Assembly: GCA_963794745.1 (NCBI GenBank)
Contig: CAWCEZ010000012.1
Location: 234,047-298,046, forward strand
Length of the DNA: 64,000 nucleotides
Origin: Fen-671 sp963794745
Lineage (GTDB): Bacteria; Actinomycetota; Acidimicrobiia; Acidimicrobiales; Palsa-688
Direction: 5' to 3'
This document shows, piece by piece, positions 36,996 to 46,985 of the stretch. The notes beneath the pieces are model-generated. The model was not told where the DNA came from, did no database searches, and worked only from the letters and a program-made list of their open reading frames with translations. Each line of letters opens with the position of its first letter. Positions within the stretch are counted from its first letter, which is position 1. Both the position numbers and the translations under genes were made by a program.

Positions 36996-39900
36996 GTGCC
37001 AACTAGCTCCCCAACGCCCGACCGCCTTCCCTATCCCCAGGTTGGTGGTAGCGCCGATTTCCCAGGCATAGAGCGCGAGGTCCTTGCGTACTGGGACAAC
37101 GACGGCACGTTCGAAGCGTCGGTGAAGGCGCGTAGCGAGGCTAACGAATACGTCTTTTACGACGGGCCACCATTTGCCAACGGGATGCCCCATTACGGGC
37201 ACCTCTTGACCGGGTTCGTCAAAGACGCCATCCCTCGTTACAAGACCATGCGAGGTTGGCGGGTAGAGAGGCGCTTCGGCTGGGACTGCCATGGTCTGCC
37301 GGCCGAGATGGAAGCCGTAAAAGAGCTCGGGCTACCCACGCGCAACGACATCCAAGACTACGGCATCGGCCGGTTCAATGACTATTGCCGCACCTCGGTG
37401 CTGCGTTACACCGGAGAATGGGAGCGCTACGTCGCGCGCCAAGCGCGCTGGGTGGATTTCTCTAACGATTACAAGACAATGGACCTTTCCTACATGGAAA
37501 GCGTCATGTGGGCCTTCCAGCAGCTCCATAAAAAGGGCTTGCTCTACGAGGGTTTTAGGGTGCTGCCGTACTGCTGGGAGTGCGAGACCCCCCTGTCCAA
37601 TTTCGAGACCCGCCAGGACAATGCTTACCGGTCCCGCCAGGACCCGGCAGTCACAGTCGCCTTCGAACTGGCACCGTGCAGCCAAGGCGGCCCGGCCGCC
37701 GCTCTCTTCGGCTCAGGTTTGCCGGTGCGTGCACTGGTTTGGACTACGACCCCCTGGACGTTGCCCTCCAACCTCGCCCTGGCAGTCGGCGCCGATATCA
37801 ACTACGCGGTCCTGCAGACCAGCGACGCCCGCTACCTTGTTGCCGAGGCGCGCCTGGCGGCACTGGCAGATGTCCTCGAAGCGGCTCTTCCGGGCGCGCA
37901 GTTGGTTGCCACTGTGAAAGGTAGCGACCTGGTAGGCCTCGCCTACAGCCCACTGTTCGACTTTTTCGCCGACCATGCAGGCGCTTTCGTTGTGCTTGCA
38001 GGGGACTTCGTTTCCACCGAGGAAGGCACCGGGATAGTCCACATGGCACCGGGCTTCGGCGAGGATGACCAACGGCTCTGCGAGCAGGCAGGCATCGCGG
38101 TGGTGTGCCCGGTCGACTCACAGGCCCGCTTCACGACCGAAGTACCCCCATATGCCGGGGTACAGGTTTTCGAGGCCAACCGCACCATTATCGGCGACCT
38201 TCGCCAAAAAGGCGTACTTGTGCGCCACGAAACCTACGAGCACTCTTACCCGCACTGCTGGCGGACCGACACCCCGCTCATATACAAGGCTGTGAGCTCT
38301 TGGTTCGTGCAGGTTACTGCGGTGAAAGAGCGCATGCTCGAGTTGAACCAGGAAATAAACTGGGTTCCGGCGCACGTGCGCGATGGCGTGTTCGGCAAGT
38401 GGCTCGAAGGTGCCCGCGACTGGTCGATAACTCGCAACCGTTTTTGGGGCGCACCGGTGCCGGTATGGAAAAGCGATGACCCGAGGTACCCGCGCCTCGA
38501 CGTTTACGGCAGCCTTGACGAGCTGGAGGCTGATTTCGGCACCAAGCCTGCAGATCTCCATCGCCCGGCAATAGACGACCTGACGCGGCCAAACCCCGAC
38601 GACCCTACCGGGATGTCCACGATGCGACGGGTCGAAGACGTGCTCGACTGCTGGTTCGAGTCAGGCTCGATGCCCTTCGCACAGGTTCATTACCCCTTCG
38701 AGAACTCGGAGTGGTTCGAGGGCCATTTCCCAGCGGATTTCATCGTGGAGTACGTGGGCCAGACAAGAGGCTGGTTTTACACTCTGCACGTCCTCGGCAC
38801 GGCCCTGTTCGACAAGCCGCCCTTCGGCAACTGCATGGCGCACGGGATAGTGCTTGGCCAAGACAAGCAAAAGCTCTCAAAGCGCCTGCGCAACTATCCC
38901 GACCCCGACGAGATGTTCGACCTCTACGGTGCCGACGCAATGCGTTGGTTCCTCTTGTCGTCCCAGGTGATGCGAGGTGGGGATCTGGTCGTCGACCGCA
39001 AGGGCCCAGGCGAGGCGGTGCGTTCTGTGCTCAACCCACTGTGGAACGCTTGGAAGTTTTTCGCCACCTACGCCAACGCTGATGGCTACCAGGCGACGTG
39101 GCGCACCGATGCGACCGACGTGTTGGACCGCTACGTGCTGTCCAAGACGGGCGCTCTCGTCGACGAGGTCACGCGCGCGATGGACCACTACGACCTCTAC
39201 GGGGCATGTGGTGCGATCACGTCGTTCCTTGATGCGCTCAATAATTGGTACATACGCCGGAGCCGTGACCGCTTCTGGCGTGGGTTCGGTGCCAGCCAGC
39301 AGTCCGACGATGCCAAGACCGCCGCCTATGACACACTTTTTACGGTCCTGCACACGGTCTGCCTGGTGGTGGCGCCGCTGTTGCCCATGCTCTCCGAGAC
39401 TGTCTACCGGGGACTGACGGGGGAGCGCAGCGTCCATCTCGCTGACTGGCCGGATGCCTCCTCGTTGCCACGCGACCTCGAGCTCGTCGCGCAGATGGAT
39501 ATCGTCCGTGACGTCTGTTCGGCCGGCCACTCGATAAGAAAGGCAAAGGAACTGCGTGCCCGCTTGCCGCTGGCATCAGTGACCGTGGCGGGGCCGAACG
39601 CTCTATCGCTGGAGCCTTACGGCGACCTGATAGCCGACGAGCTCAACGTGAGGCAGGTACAGCTTGTGAGCGACGTCGGCGACGTAGCGGACCACATGCT
39701 ACAGGTGAACCCGTCGGTGCTAGGCCCTCGCCTTGGGGCGGCCACCCAACAGGTAATACGAGCTGTGCGCGATGGCGCGTGGACGCGCACGCCCGAAGGC
39801 GACGTAGAGGTGGCTGGGCACGTACTGGGCAAGGAGGATTACTTCCTTTCGCTGGTGCCAAAGGACCAGGAGGCGAGCCGGGCGCTGCCGGCCAACGACG

Positions 39901-40220
39901 GGGTCGTCAGCCTCTCGCTCGACGTCACACCTGAGCTTGAGCGTGAAGGTTTGGCCCGTGACATCGTCCGCCAGGTCCAGGAGGCCCGCAAGGCTGCAGG
40001 GCTCGACGTGGCCGACCACATACGATTGGTCCTCTATTTCCCCGCCCACGAACCCGAGCTGCGCCACGCCGCGGAAGCGCACCACGAACTGATCGCGGGA
40101 GAAACGCTATCCGACGAAATCGTGTTCGCGGACGGGCCGATCGCGGACAGTTTCCGCGCTACGGTCGCAGATGGGCGAGCGTTCCACATAGGCATCGTCA
40201 AACTTCCAAAAGCGGGATAA
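36996..40220 (+). CDS. ileS: Isoleucyl-tRNA synthetase, type 2 (mycobacterial/eukaryote-like)
   Basis: A 1074-residue class I synthetase. The HIGH motif is in DGPPFANGMPHYGHLLTG, the editing domain includes TTTPWTLPSNLALAV and GTGIVHMAPGFGEDD, and the KMSKS motif is KLSKRLRNYPDP. The length and sequence fit the type 2 IleRS of mycobacteria and eukaryotes, a class generally less sensitive to mupirocin than type 1. Start is GTG with weak ribosome-site context. The 130-base upstream region showed no T-box sequence that I could recognise. The frame is unbroken over 3.2 kb, showing that the window's indels are unevenly distributed. Confidence 0.95.
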   Translation: MPTSSPTPDRLPYPQVGGSADFPGIEREVLAYWDNDGTFEASVKARSEANEYVFYDGPPFANGMPHYGHLLTGFVKDAIPRYKTMRGWRVERRFGWDCHGLPAEMEAVKELGLPTRNDIQDYGIGRFNDYCRTSVLRYTGEWERYVARQARWVDFSNDYKTMDLSYMESVMWAFQQLHKKGLLYEGFRVLPYCWECETPLSNFETRQDNAYRSRQDPAVTVAFELAPCSQGGPAAALFGSGLPVRALVWTTTPWTLPSNLALAVGADINYAVLQTSDARYLVAEARLAALADVLEAALPGAQLVATVKGSDLVGLAYSPLFDFFADHAGAFVVLAGDFVSTEEGTGIVHMAPGFGEDDQRLCEQAGIAVVCPVDSQARFTTEVPPYAGVQVFEANRTIIGDLRQKGVLVRHETYEHSYPHCWRTDTPLIYKAVSSWFVQVTAVKERMLELNQEINWVPAHVRDGVFGKWLEGARDWSITRNRFWGAPVPVWKSDDPRYPRLDVYGSLDELEADFGTKPADLHRPAIDDLTRPNPDDPTGMSTMRRVEDVLDCWFESGSMPFAQVHYPFENSEWFEGHFPADFIVEYVGQTRGWFYTLHVLGTALFDKPPFGNCMAHGIVLGQDKQKLSKRLRNYPDPDEMFDLYGADAMRWFLLSSQVMRGGDLVVDRKGPGEAVRSVLNPLWNAWKFFATYANADGYQATWRTDATDVLDRYVLSKTGALVDEVTRAMDHYDLYGACGAITSFLDALNNWYIRRSRDRFWRGFGASQQSDDAKTAAYDTLFTVLHTVCLVVAPLLPMLSETVYRGLTGERSVHLADWPDASSLPRDLELVAQMDIVRDVCSAGHSIRKAKELRARLPLASVTVAGPNALSLEPYGDLIADELNVRQVQLVSDVGDVADHMLQVNPSVLGPRLGAATQQVIRAVRDGAWTRTPEGDVEVAGHVLGKEDYFLSLVPKDQEASRALPANDGVVSLSLDVTPELEREGLARDIVRQVQEARKAAGLDVADHIRLVLYFPAHEPELRHAAEAHHELIAGETLSDEIVFADGPIADSFRATVADGRAFHIGIVKLPKAG

Positions 40221-40256
40221 CGCGTGGAGGCCCGCACTGCGCGAGGATCTCGCCTC

Positions 40257-40778
40257 ATGACAACTACCGGTGTAACAGCGGAAACCAAGGCCCGTCACCT
40301 GCCGACGTTCGGGTTCACCAAGCACGGGCATGCCGTGCACGGCAAGGTGACCGACCACCTCCCGACGCACAACGCATATGCGAGGTTCAACAAACGTATC
40401 GCGCTGCTTATTACCAACAACGTAGGCACCATGACATGCTTTTGGTTGTTCTGCGTCATTGCCCTGCTTGCGCTTCCTGCTGCTTTGGTGGAGGCGCACA
40501 TTGTTTCCCCGACTATCGGCATCATCGGTGAGGCGGGCTTCGTCATCGTGGTGCAGTGGATGGCCCAGAGCTTCATCCAGCTCGTCCTGCTCCCCGCGCT
40601 GATGGTGGGCCAGAACCTCCAGAACATCGCCGCTGACGCCCGCTCGGCCAAGACCTTCGAAGACGTCGAGCGGGTCCTGGACCTGCTCGACTGCCGGACC
40701 CAGGGTGGGCTGCATGACGTCCTTGCCGCGGTCGAGGACGTGAGGGCTCAGGTGGTCGCCCTCGGTGGGAAGGGCTAG
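40257..40778 (+). CDS. DUF1003-like inner membrane protein
   Basis: 173 residues from the ATG at 40257. A cytoplasmic N-terminus is followed by two membrane spans (TCFWLFCVIALLALPAALV and GFVIVVQWMAQSFIQLVLLP) joined by a short loop, then a cytoplasmic helical tail (LQNIAADARSAKTFEDVERV). The arrangement matches DUF1003-type proteins of unknown function. The stop overlaps the 3' end of the next gene on the opposite strand by 4 bases. Its start is 37 bases after ileS, so it may be co-transcribed. Confidence 0.75.
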   Translation: MTTTGVTAETKARHLPTFGFTKHGHAVHGKVTDHLPTHNAYARFNKRIALLITNNVGTMTCFWLFCVIALLALPAALVEAHIVSPTIGIIGEAGFVIVVQWMAQSFIQLVLLPALMVGQNLQNIAADARSAKTFEDVERVLDLLDCRTQGGLHDVLAAVEDVRAQVVALGGKG

Positions 40779-41662
40779 CCCTCGCCCCCAGCGCTCTGCG
40801 AGCCCGCGCCGAGGAGCATGGCTGTGCCAATGACGGACACCGTGACCCCCCCCGCCAGCGCCAGGGCGGCGGCGCCCCGCGGTACAACCTGGCCGTAGAG
40901 GGCGAAGCCGGCGCCGACGAGCCCGAGCGAGGCCACGGAGGCGTTTGCCGACGAGACCGTGGCGGCGTTGGCGTTCCTGAAGCCCTGTTGCAGGAGGCTC
41001 TGTGACCAAGCCGCCATGAGGAGCATCAGCCACGGGCCTGCGCTGGCGGCCAGAGCCGGAAGGCCTCGGACGCCGTAGAGCGCGAATCGGTCCCCGATCT
41101 CTTTTGTGAAGACGCCCGTGCCGGCAAAAAGAAGCCCGACGGCGGCGCCCGTTGCCACGCCAGATGCCCTCGCTCGCGCCGGGCCGAGACTCTCGAGGCG
41201 GGAACCGCACCACGCGACGAGGCCGGCACCGAGGAGGCAGGTAAGGGCGACGGCGAGCTCTGTGAGGTTCGACAACGGACGGCGGGTAACGGCCGTGTGG
41301 GTGGCGCTGAGAGCCGTGAGAGCGCCGCCGGCGCCTGCCAGAGCGACGCCCCCGACCTCGAGGCGGGTGAAGTGTTCCTCCAGCCATCGGCCACCCGCCA
41401 CGACGAGCAGCCCGCGTCCGGCATTTCGCACGGTCGCCACCACCGGCACCGGAGCCAGGGCGAGGGCAGCCGCTTCGGCCACCCAAGCCACCGCGCTGAG
41501 TGCCATTGCCAACAGCCACAATGGTCGTCGGGCCAGCACCGCGAGCAAGCGGAACCCCTTTTGCCCCGTCGCGCCGCGCATTCCTTCCCGTTTCTCGAGC
41601 GCGGCAGCACCAGCATTGAACATGCCGGATATCAGCGCGAGTAGGCTACCCAAGACCAGCAT
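40775..41662 (-). CDS. DMT/EamA-like multi-span membrane protein
   Basis: 295 residues with about nine to ten hydrophobic spans in two halves. It begins MLVLGSLLALISGMFNAGAA, then LEKREGMRG and further helices such as VGGVALAGAGGALTALSA and AVALTCLLGAGLVAWCG. The overall pattern resembles drug/metabolite transporter (EamA) proteins, including mycobacterial members, but no substrate can be inferred. It is divergent from the glycosyltransferase gene, with 72 bases between starts. Confidence 0.7.
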   Translation of the reverse strand: MLVLGSLLALISGMFNAGAAALEKREGMRGATGQKGFRLLAVLARRPLWLLAMALSAVAWVAEAAALALAPVPVVATVRNAGRGLLVVAGGRWLEEHFTRLEVGGVALAGAGGALTALSATHTAVTRRPLSNLTELAVALTCLLGAGLVAWCGSRLESLGPARARASGVATGAAVGLLFAGTGVFTKEIGDRFALYGVRGLPALAASAGPWLMLLMAAWSQSLLQQGFRNANAATVSSANASVASLGLVGAGFALYGQVVPRGAAALALAGGVTVSVIGTAMLLGAGSQSAGGEG

Positions 41663-41734
41663 GGCTTCCGGGGGTTACAGTCGTGGGCGGGGACACAGGT
41701 ATACAGATGGCGACAGTACGACAGAAGAGCGTGG

Positions 41735-42926
41735 ATGACGGTCGAAGACGATAACGTCCCTGAGAGGGTCCTCATCATCTCGGCGGAGATGGGCGAGGGC
41801 CACAACGCGGCGGCGAGCGCTCTCACCGAGGCCATCCAAGAGTCATGGCCCCAGTGCAAGGTCGACAAGCTTGACACCATGGAACTGCACGGGGTGCGCT
41901 TCGCGCGAGCCGCCCGCTGGGCCTACGGGTTCCAGCTAAAGGCCGCCCCGTGGAGTTACGAGATGTTCTACGACCGGCTTTCGCGTTCGGAACGCTTGGC
42001 AGATAAGGCGAAATCGGCGATCGGCGCGTTCTTTGGGCGCCGGCTCGCAAAGGTGATCTCCGGCAGGCAGCCCGATCTCGTTATATCCACTTACCCTTTT
42101 GGCTCGGCCGCCCTCGACTGGATGCGCGAGAAGAGAGGCTTTTCGACGCTGATCGTCACGTATTGCCCGGCTTTCCATGTCCATCCTTTGTGGGTTTACC
42201 CAGGCATAGACCTGCACTTCGTGATGTACGACACCGCGGGAGAGCACGCTCGTATGCAAGGTTTCGACGAAACGATGCGCCTTGGGGCCGCCCCGGTTCG
42301 CAAGGGGTTCGGTGCCATGAGCCGAGCAGAGGCGCGCGAGTTCCTCGGGCTGAATTCCGACGCGTTCGTCGTGCTGATGACCGGAGGAGCATGGGGCCTT
42401 GGAGACATCGCGCCGGGAGTCGAGGCGTTGTTGAAGATGGAGCCCCCGGTGCACGTTGTCGCCGTCTGTGGCAAGAACACGGCTCTCGAGGCAGAGCTGC
42501 GCGGCAGCGGCTGCCAGCTCTGACGGCCGCCTGATCGTCTACGGGTACGTCTCCACGATGCCTGAACTGATGGCTGCGTCGAACGTCGTAGTCACAAATG
42601 GCGCTGGGGTGACCGTGCTGGAGGCCCTCTGTACGCCGAGGCCGGTTGTGGCGTTTGCTCCTCTGGCCGGCCATGGGACGGCGTCTACGACCGAGATGGT
42701 CCGACGTAACCTGGCTGTCGAGGCGCTCGATGTGCCGGGTCTTGTCGAGCAGATCAGGCGTCTCAGTACGGACCCCGACCTCCTTCGTACCATGGAGCTA
42801 GCGGGGGAGTCCTGGGTAGAGGGACGCGACCTGGGCCGCAGCGTCGGCGAGATCCAGGCCCTCTACGCGCTCCGCCAAGGTGCGCTCAACAGCCGCAACG
42901 CCGCCAACGTGGCCGTTCAGAGCTAG
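41735..42926 (+). CDS. MGDG synthase-type glycosyltransferase (one apparent frameshift)
   Basis: About 395 residues over two frames. The N-terminal half (VLIISAEMGEGHNAAASALTEAI) carries the GxGHxxA motif of GT28/MGDG-type enzymes such as diacylglycerol glucosyltransferase UgtP. PDLVISTYPFGSAAL follows. The second frame gives YVSTMPELMAASNVVVTNGA and GVTVLEALCTPRPVVAFAPL, the donor-binding part. The break near 42505 sits at a GG doublet in GCGGCTG; removing one G restores the frame. Likely products are glycolipids or other lipid-linked sugars of the envelope. Peptidoglycan MurG is unlikely because the N-terminus differs. Confidence 0.8.
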
Positions 42927-42947
42927 CTCAGCGCAAGACCGCGCTTA

Positions 42948-43626
42948 TCATAGGTTCGAGGGGTCAAGAGGGTCCGGAGTGCCAATTCGCTCGATGGAGA
43001 TCACGGTCCATCCACGATGAGCGAAGAGCCAACCTTTCGGGTTGACGATCGATACCATGTGCGCGCTGTCGACCGACGTCGCATCACTTGTGGGGTCGCG
43101 CCAAAACGACCAGTTCTCGTCCCACTCGCGTTCGGTGAGATCGCCGGCCAAGACCGCGCCTGATCCGCTTCGGTCAACCTCCTCTGACGAGAGGTGGAAC
43201 CGCACCACGACCGTGAACTTCCCGTCGGTGACGTCGACCGACGCGATGAGCGCGGAGCGCACCTCCAGTCCCGGAAGGAGGTGGTGGCGATGTGATGCGA
43301 CATCGCCTTGGACGACGTCGCGAAGCTTGGCCATGAGATTCCGAACTGAACTCGGCGTCCGCTAGGGAGGGGTTATCCGAGCTTCGAGCTTCGCGGATGG
43401 AGTAGAAGCTCTCACGGGCAATGGTGAGGAAGTCTTGGTCATTGAACGTGGGGTCGAGGGCTTCGATGGGCGAGATGTCAACTCCTGGCGCCTCCGCCGA
43501 GGGGCGGTTGTCCATGAGGGCTTGCTCCGTGTCGTACATCCTCTGCGTTGCAGCGCCCTCGGCGTCTATCGCTCCGAGGACGTCGGACACCTTCTTGTAG
43601 TACAGGCTGTAACCCAGAGGGCCCAT
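42948..43626 (-). CDS. Tim44-like domain protein (one apparent frameshift)
   Basis: About 225 residues. The ATG at 43626 follows GGAGGAG. The first frame has DPTFNDQDFLTIARESFYSI and SLADAEFSSE; after a break near 43345 the second gives MAKLRDVVQGDVASHRHHLL, VTDGKFTVVVRFHLSSEEVD and the WSFWRDP strand. This order matches the Tim44-like/MBA1 fold, found in bacterial proteins of unclear role and in mitochondrial import factors. Bacterial members often carry a membrane anchor, but none is visible here. It lies 178 bases downstream of the CYTH-CHAD gene on the same strand. Confidence 0.65.
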
Positions 43627-43804
43627 GTCACTCCTCCACGTCGGATCCGACCTCAGTAACACTACTGAGGCCATTACCGCCCCTCCAAGGGTGGCACCAG
43701 CGCGTCCATCCACTCTCACCCATCGTGGCGGTCGGGTCACCGCCCCCGGGATTAGCCGTTCTCGGTGCGGGTGCCGCAGGGGTGAGGTGCGCCCCCTGGA
43801 GCCC

Positions 43805-45549
43805 TCAGTCGCCGGTCCAGCGGAAGAGCTTCTTGCTGTCCAGCCGTTCCCACGCTCCCATCCAAGCCAACCGCTGGGCGCGCTGGCGCTGCCGAGCGGC
43901 CGCAATCAGCTGTCCGGCAGCCACTGCGGTGGCGACCAAGGTTTCAGGCTTGGCCCGGGCGGGCCGGCGCGCGGCGGCGTCGCGCAACCATTGCTCGCTC
44001 ACCACGGCGTCGTGCAGCTCGCCGAGCACGTCTTGCAGGACCGTTGCCGCACGTGCCGTACCGCCCGCCGCGCGGCGGTCCTCAGGACGGCGCAGGACCG
44101 GGGCGGCGGTCTCGGCTAGGTAGCGCAAACGCTTGGCCCGGATCCGTACCTGGTGCAGCTGTTCGTTGCCGGGTTGGTCGCCGAGGCTTCCAACCGCCTT
44201 CAGTGTCGCGCGCCATTGCCGGCGCGCCAGCGCCGGCATGGCCGACGCGGCGGGCCGCGACAGCGTTGCCCAGAACTGGGCCGGCACCTCTGCGGCTCCC
44301 GTGCCGGAACGCGACGAGAGCGTTTCGAGGCAGCGCAAGAGCTGAAGATAACGGCCCTTCGCCATCGCTTCGAGCAGGTCGGCGTGGTTGGTCGCCTGCT
44401 GTTGCCTGGCAGCGTCCAAAAGGGCCGCGCCGCCGGCCCCGTCGATGCTCGCGAGCGCGCCACAGTCCCTGTCGAGCGACTCCAGGCGCACATCGGAGTC
44501 CCGCGCCGCACCCAGCATGCCGCCGAACCATTTCAGGTCCTCGTTCAGTTCTGCGAACCACGAGGGAGGGCCGTCCCCCGGGGTGGCAGCGACAACGGGC
44601 TCGAAGCCCCGCAGGACGGTGCGCAGACGCCTCGTGGCGACCCTCGTCCGGTGGATGTGCTCGGGGTCGGCGTCCCCGGCGCGGATGGCGGGGTCATGGT
44701 CCAGCAAGGTGTCCAGGCACGAACGGGCCTGTTGTTGGAGCAAGTCGGCCATCAGGGGGCCCGGGCGACGCTTGCGGGCAGGCTTGGGGCCAGCCGATAG
44801 GCGCAGGACCGTCGCCAATTTGCTCCCTCCCGACGTTGACCGCGCGCCGGACTCCTGAAGCTTGTCGACCACCGCCTCGAGGATCTCGAGCGAGCTACCC
44901 TCTGCCAGTTCGACTTCGACCTCGCTGAAGCGGACCTCACCTCCGTCCGCACCAAGCGGGCGTTCGTCGGTAGCAAACGCGTGGCCGATCACGATGTCGT
45001 GGTCGATCTCAGCCAGCCGGCGCCCATCCGATGTCCGCAGGTCGGTGCGTTGCCGGGTGGTCACCAGGTGCGCCACCGCGACGAGGGGCCGGCCCAGAGC
45101 AATGGCCTGGACGAACGCCGCAGCTTCGGGGTGGACGCTTCTCGGGAGGCCGGCCGGGGCCCGGGGATTTGCCCTGCTGCCCGCCGGCGCGGGCTTACCG
45201 GCCGACGACGCCGCCTTGCTCGTCGGGACGACCCAGGTGAGCTCGGTCCGGCTCAGGAGGGCCCCGTCTGATGTCGAGGGGAGCTTGACGGTCCACACCG
45301 CGTTCGTACGAGCTTGCGGTGGTGGGCCATTGGCCCTGCGACGGCTCCGAGGGACGGCCTCGGTTTCCCTCCGGAAACGCACTGCCACATGGCGGCGGGC
45401 GAGCCGCAGGTCGGCAGTGTCGAAGTAGGTGGTCTCGAGCGCCAAGTCAGGCATCGGATGGGCCCGCACTCCTGGCAGGACTCCAGAGAGGTCGGGAAGC
45501 GACCAGTCGGTGCCAATCTCCAACTTGACTTCCTGTTCGAGCTGCTGCA
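43805..45549 (-). CDS. CYTH-CHAD domain protein
   Basis: 580 residues from an ATG near 45549, or longer from an upstream start at 45604. The N-terminal CYTH domain (LEQEVKLEIGTDWSLPDLSG, LALETTYFDTADLRLARRHV) has the ExK-type metal and triphosphate residues. The C-terminal CHAD domain is helical with conserved His and basic residues (HIHRTRVATRRLRTVLRGFE, HQVRIRAKRLRYLAE). CYTH domains hydrolyse triphosphates and CHAD domains bind polyphosphate, so a role in polyphosphate metabolism or granules is likely. The start is divergent from murB with about 150 bases between. Confidence 0.85.
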
Positions 45550-45701
45550 TAACGACCCCCGCTGCGGCACCGGCGATGTGCCGCGTAAGCGTCAACAAGC
45601 GCAACCGAGCCTCTCATTGTACCGCTCCCACTACGACGTGCCCAGTGCCAGGCTCGAGGAAAGGTCGGCGAGCGCCCGTCCTATACGCTGGCCGACCAGG
45701 G

Positions 45702-46805
45702 ATGACCGATCGCGCTGGTGCCGGGGTCGCCCCCCGGCAACGTTTGTCTGACTGGACGACGCTGGGCGTTGGCGGGCCGGCAGAATCATTTGTTGAGGTG
45801 GCCGACGTGGCTTCGTTGGCAGACGCGCTTGCCGACGCCGAGGGCCGCGGGAGCCGCGTCCTGGTCCTGGGAGGTGGGAGCAATGTCGTTTTCTCCGACG
45901 AAGGGTTCCGAGGGACGGTCGTCCATATCGCCATGAAAGGCGTGCGCCTGGAACACCACGGCGATGGGGTGCTGGCTCGCGTAGCGGCGGGCGAGGATTG
46001 GTGCTCGTTCGTCAGCCAATGCGTAGCAGAGGGGTTGGCGGGAGCAGAATGCCTCAGCGGTATCCCAGGCTTTGCTGGCGCAACTCCTGTGCAAAATGTC
46101 GGCGCGTACGGGCAAGAGGTTTGCGACACGATCGCGTCGGTAAGCGTTTGGGACCGACGGGACCGCTCGACATTGGAGATGGCCCCCGACGAATGCAATT
46201 TTGGCTATCGCACGAGCATTTTCAAGGCAACGTCGCGTTACGTTGTCACAAACGTGACGTTCAGCTTGCAACGCTCGCAATCGTCTATGCCACTGCGGTA
46301 CAGCGAGCTGGCGGACCGCCTCGGTAGCAAGCTCGGGGGCCGTGCCGGTTTGCAAGAAACCGCGCAAGCCGTCATCGAACTTCGGACGTCCAAGGGCATG
46401 GTCCTCGGTACCGGCGGCCCGGACAGCCGCAGTGCCGGTTCGTTTTTCATGAACCCGGTGCTCGATGAAGTTGAGATGAACGAGCTACTGAGGCGCGCTC
46501 CAGACGTCCCGAGGTTCCCGGCCGACCGTGCCGGGCGCGTTGGCCCCGCCGAGGCACCCGGTCCGCCTGCAACGACGTCGTGGAAGGTGCCGGCCGCATG
46601 GTTGGTCGAGCGAGCCGGTTTTACGCGCGGTTACCGAAAGGACGGTGCCGCCATTTCAAGCAGGCACACGTTGGCGTTGACCGTGTGCGACGGGGGGAGC
46701 GCCCGAGAGCTTTTGGCGCTTGCGCGCGAGGTCCGTGACGCTGTGCGCGAGAGGTTCGGAGTGCGCCTGGTCCCCGAGCCCGTGCTAGTTGACGCTCATC
46801 TCTGA
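45702..46805 (+). CDS. murB: UDP-N-acetylenolpyruvoylglucosamine reductase
   Basis: About 367 residues from the ATG at 45702. The FAD-binding domain has NTT-like WTTLGVGGPAESFVEVADV, VLGGGSNVVFSDEGF and GIPGFAGATPVQNVGAYGQE. The substrate domain contains YRTSIFK, the catalytic Ser/Cys-type region GSFFMNPV and KVPAAWLVERAGFTRGYRK. MurB reduces the enolpyruvyl product of MurA to UDP-MurNAc. Here it converges with murA across a shared terminator, so the two consecutive enzymes are encoded tail to tail. The long PAGRVGPAEAPGPPATTSWK-like linker before the C-terminus is typical of actinobacterial forms. Confidence 0.92.
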   Translation: MTDRAGAGVAPRQRLSDWTTLGVGGPAESFVEVADVASLADALADAEGRGSRVLVLGGGSNVVFSDEGFRGTVVHIAMKGVRLEHHGDGVLARVAAGEDWCSFVSQCVAEGLAGAECLSGIPGFAGATPVQNVGAYGQEVCDTIASVSVWDRRDRSTLEMAPDECNFGYRTSIFKATSRYVVTNVTFSLQRSQSSMPLRYSELADRLGSKLGGRAGLQETAQAVIELRTSKGMVLGTGGPDSRSAGSFFMNPVLDEVEMNELLRRAPDVPRFPADRAGRVGPAEAPGPPATTSWKVPAAWLVERAGFTRGYRKDGAAISSRHTLALTVCDGGSARELLALAREVRDAVRERFGVRLVPEPVLVDAHL

Positions 46806-46819
46806 ACAAGATACTGATA

Positions 46820-46985
46820 ATGAAATAAAACGATGGAGGGTAACCCGATAATCCGGGTATAGTCGGTTTGTCCCTGCAGGCTCTCCCTGCCAACAGAGGA
46901 CCTAGCTCGGGGCAGGTTCCCCCCCTTCCGGCCCCTTGAGCTTTGACAGAAGGACCGGCGTAACCGCCGGTCCTTCTGTTGTTTT
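46820..46985 (+). ncRNA. Possible small RNA or structured 3' region after murB
   Basis: Between murB and the terminator are an inverted repeat ACCCG-N6-CGGGT (near 46841), a short GC hairpin (GCAGG...CCTGC) and a larger stem AGCTC.GGGGC pairing with GCCCC..GAGCT. The larger stem has a loop containing seven consecutive C. A TATAGT hexamer near 46856 could be a -10 box. Two stems with a C-rich loop before a terminator recall the actinobacterial 6C RNA, but the first loop has only three C, so the identity is doubtful. Confidence 0.3.
46946..46985. terminator. Strong bidirectional rho-independent terminator
   Basis: The arms ACAGAAGGACCGGCG (46946-46960) and CGCCGGTCCTTCTGT (46965-46979) form a perfect 15-pair stem with a 4-base loop, followed by TGTTTT on the plus strand. 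It lies between the convergent murB and murA genes, overlapping the murA stop, and can serve both. Confidence 0.9.

Noticed and set aside
38640..38670. tRNA T-loop-like GGTTCGAGTC
   Set aside because: It lies inside the unbroken ileS reading frame and no cloverleaf can be drawn around it.
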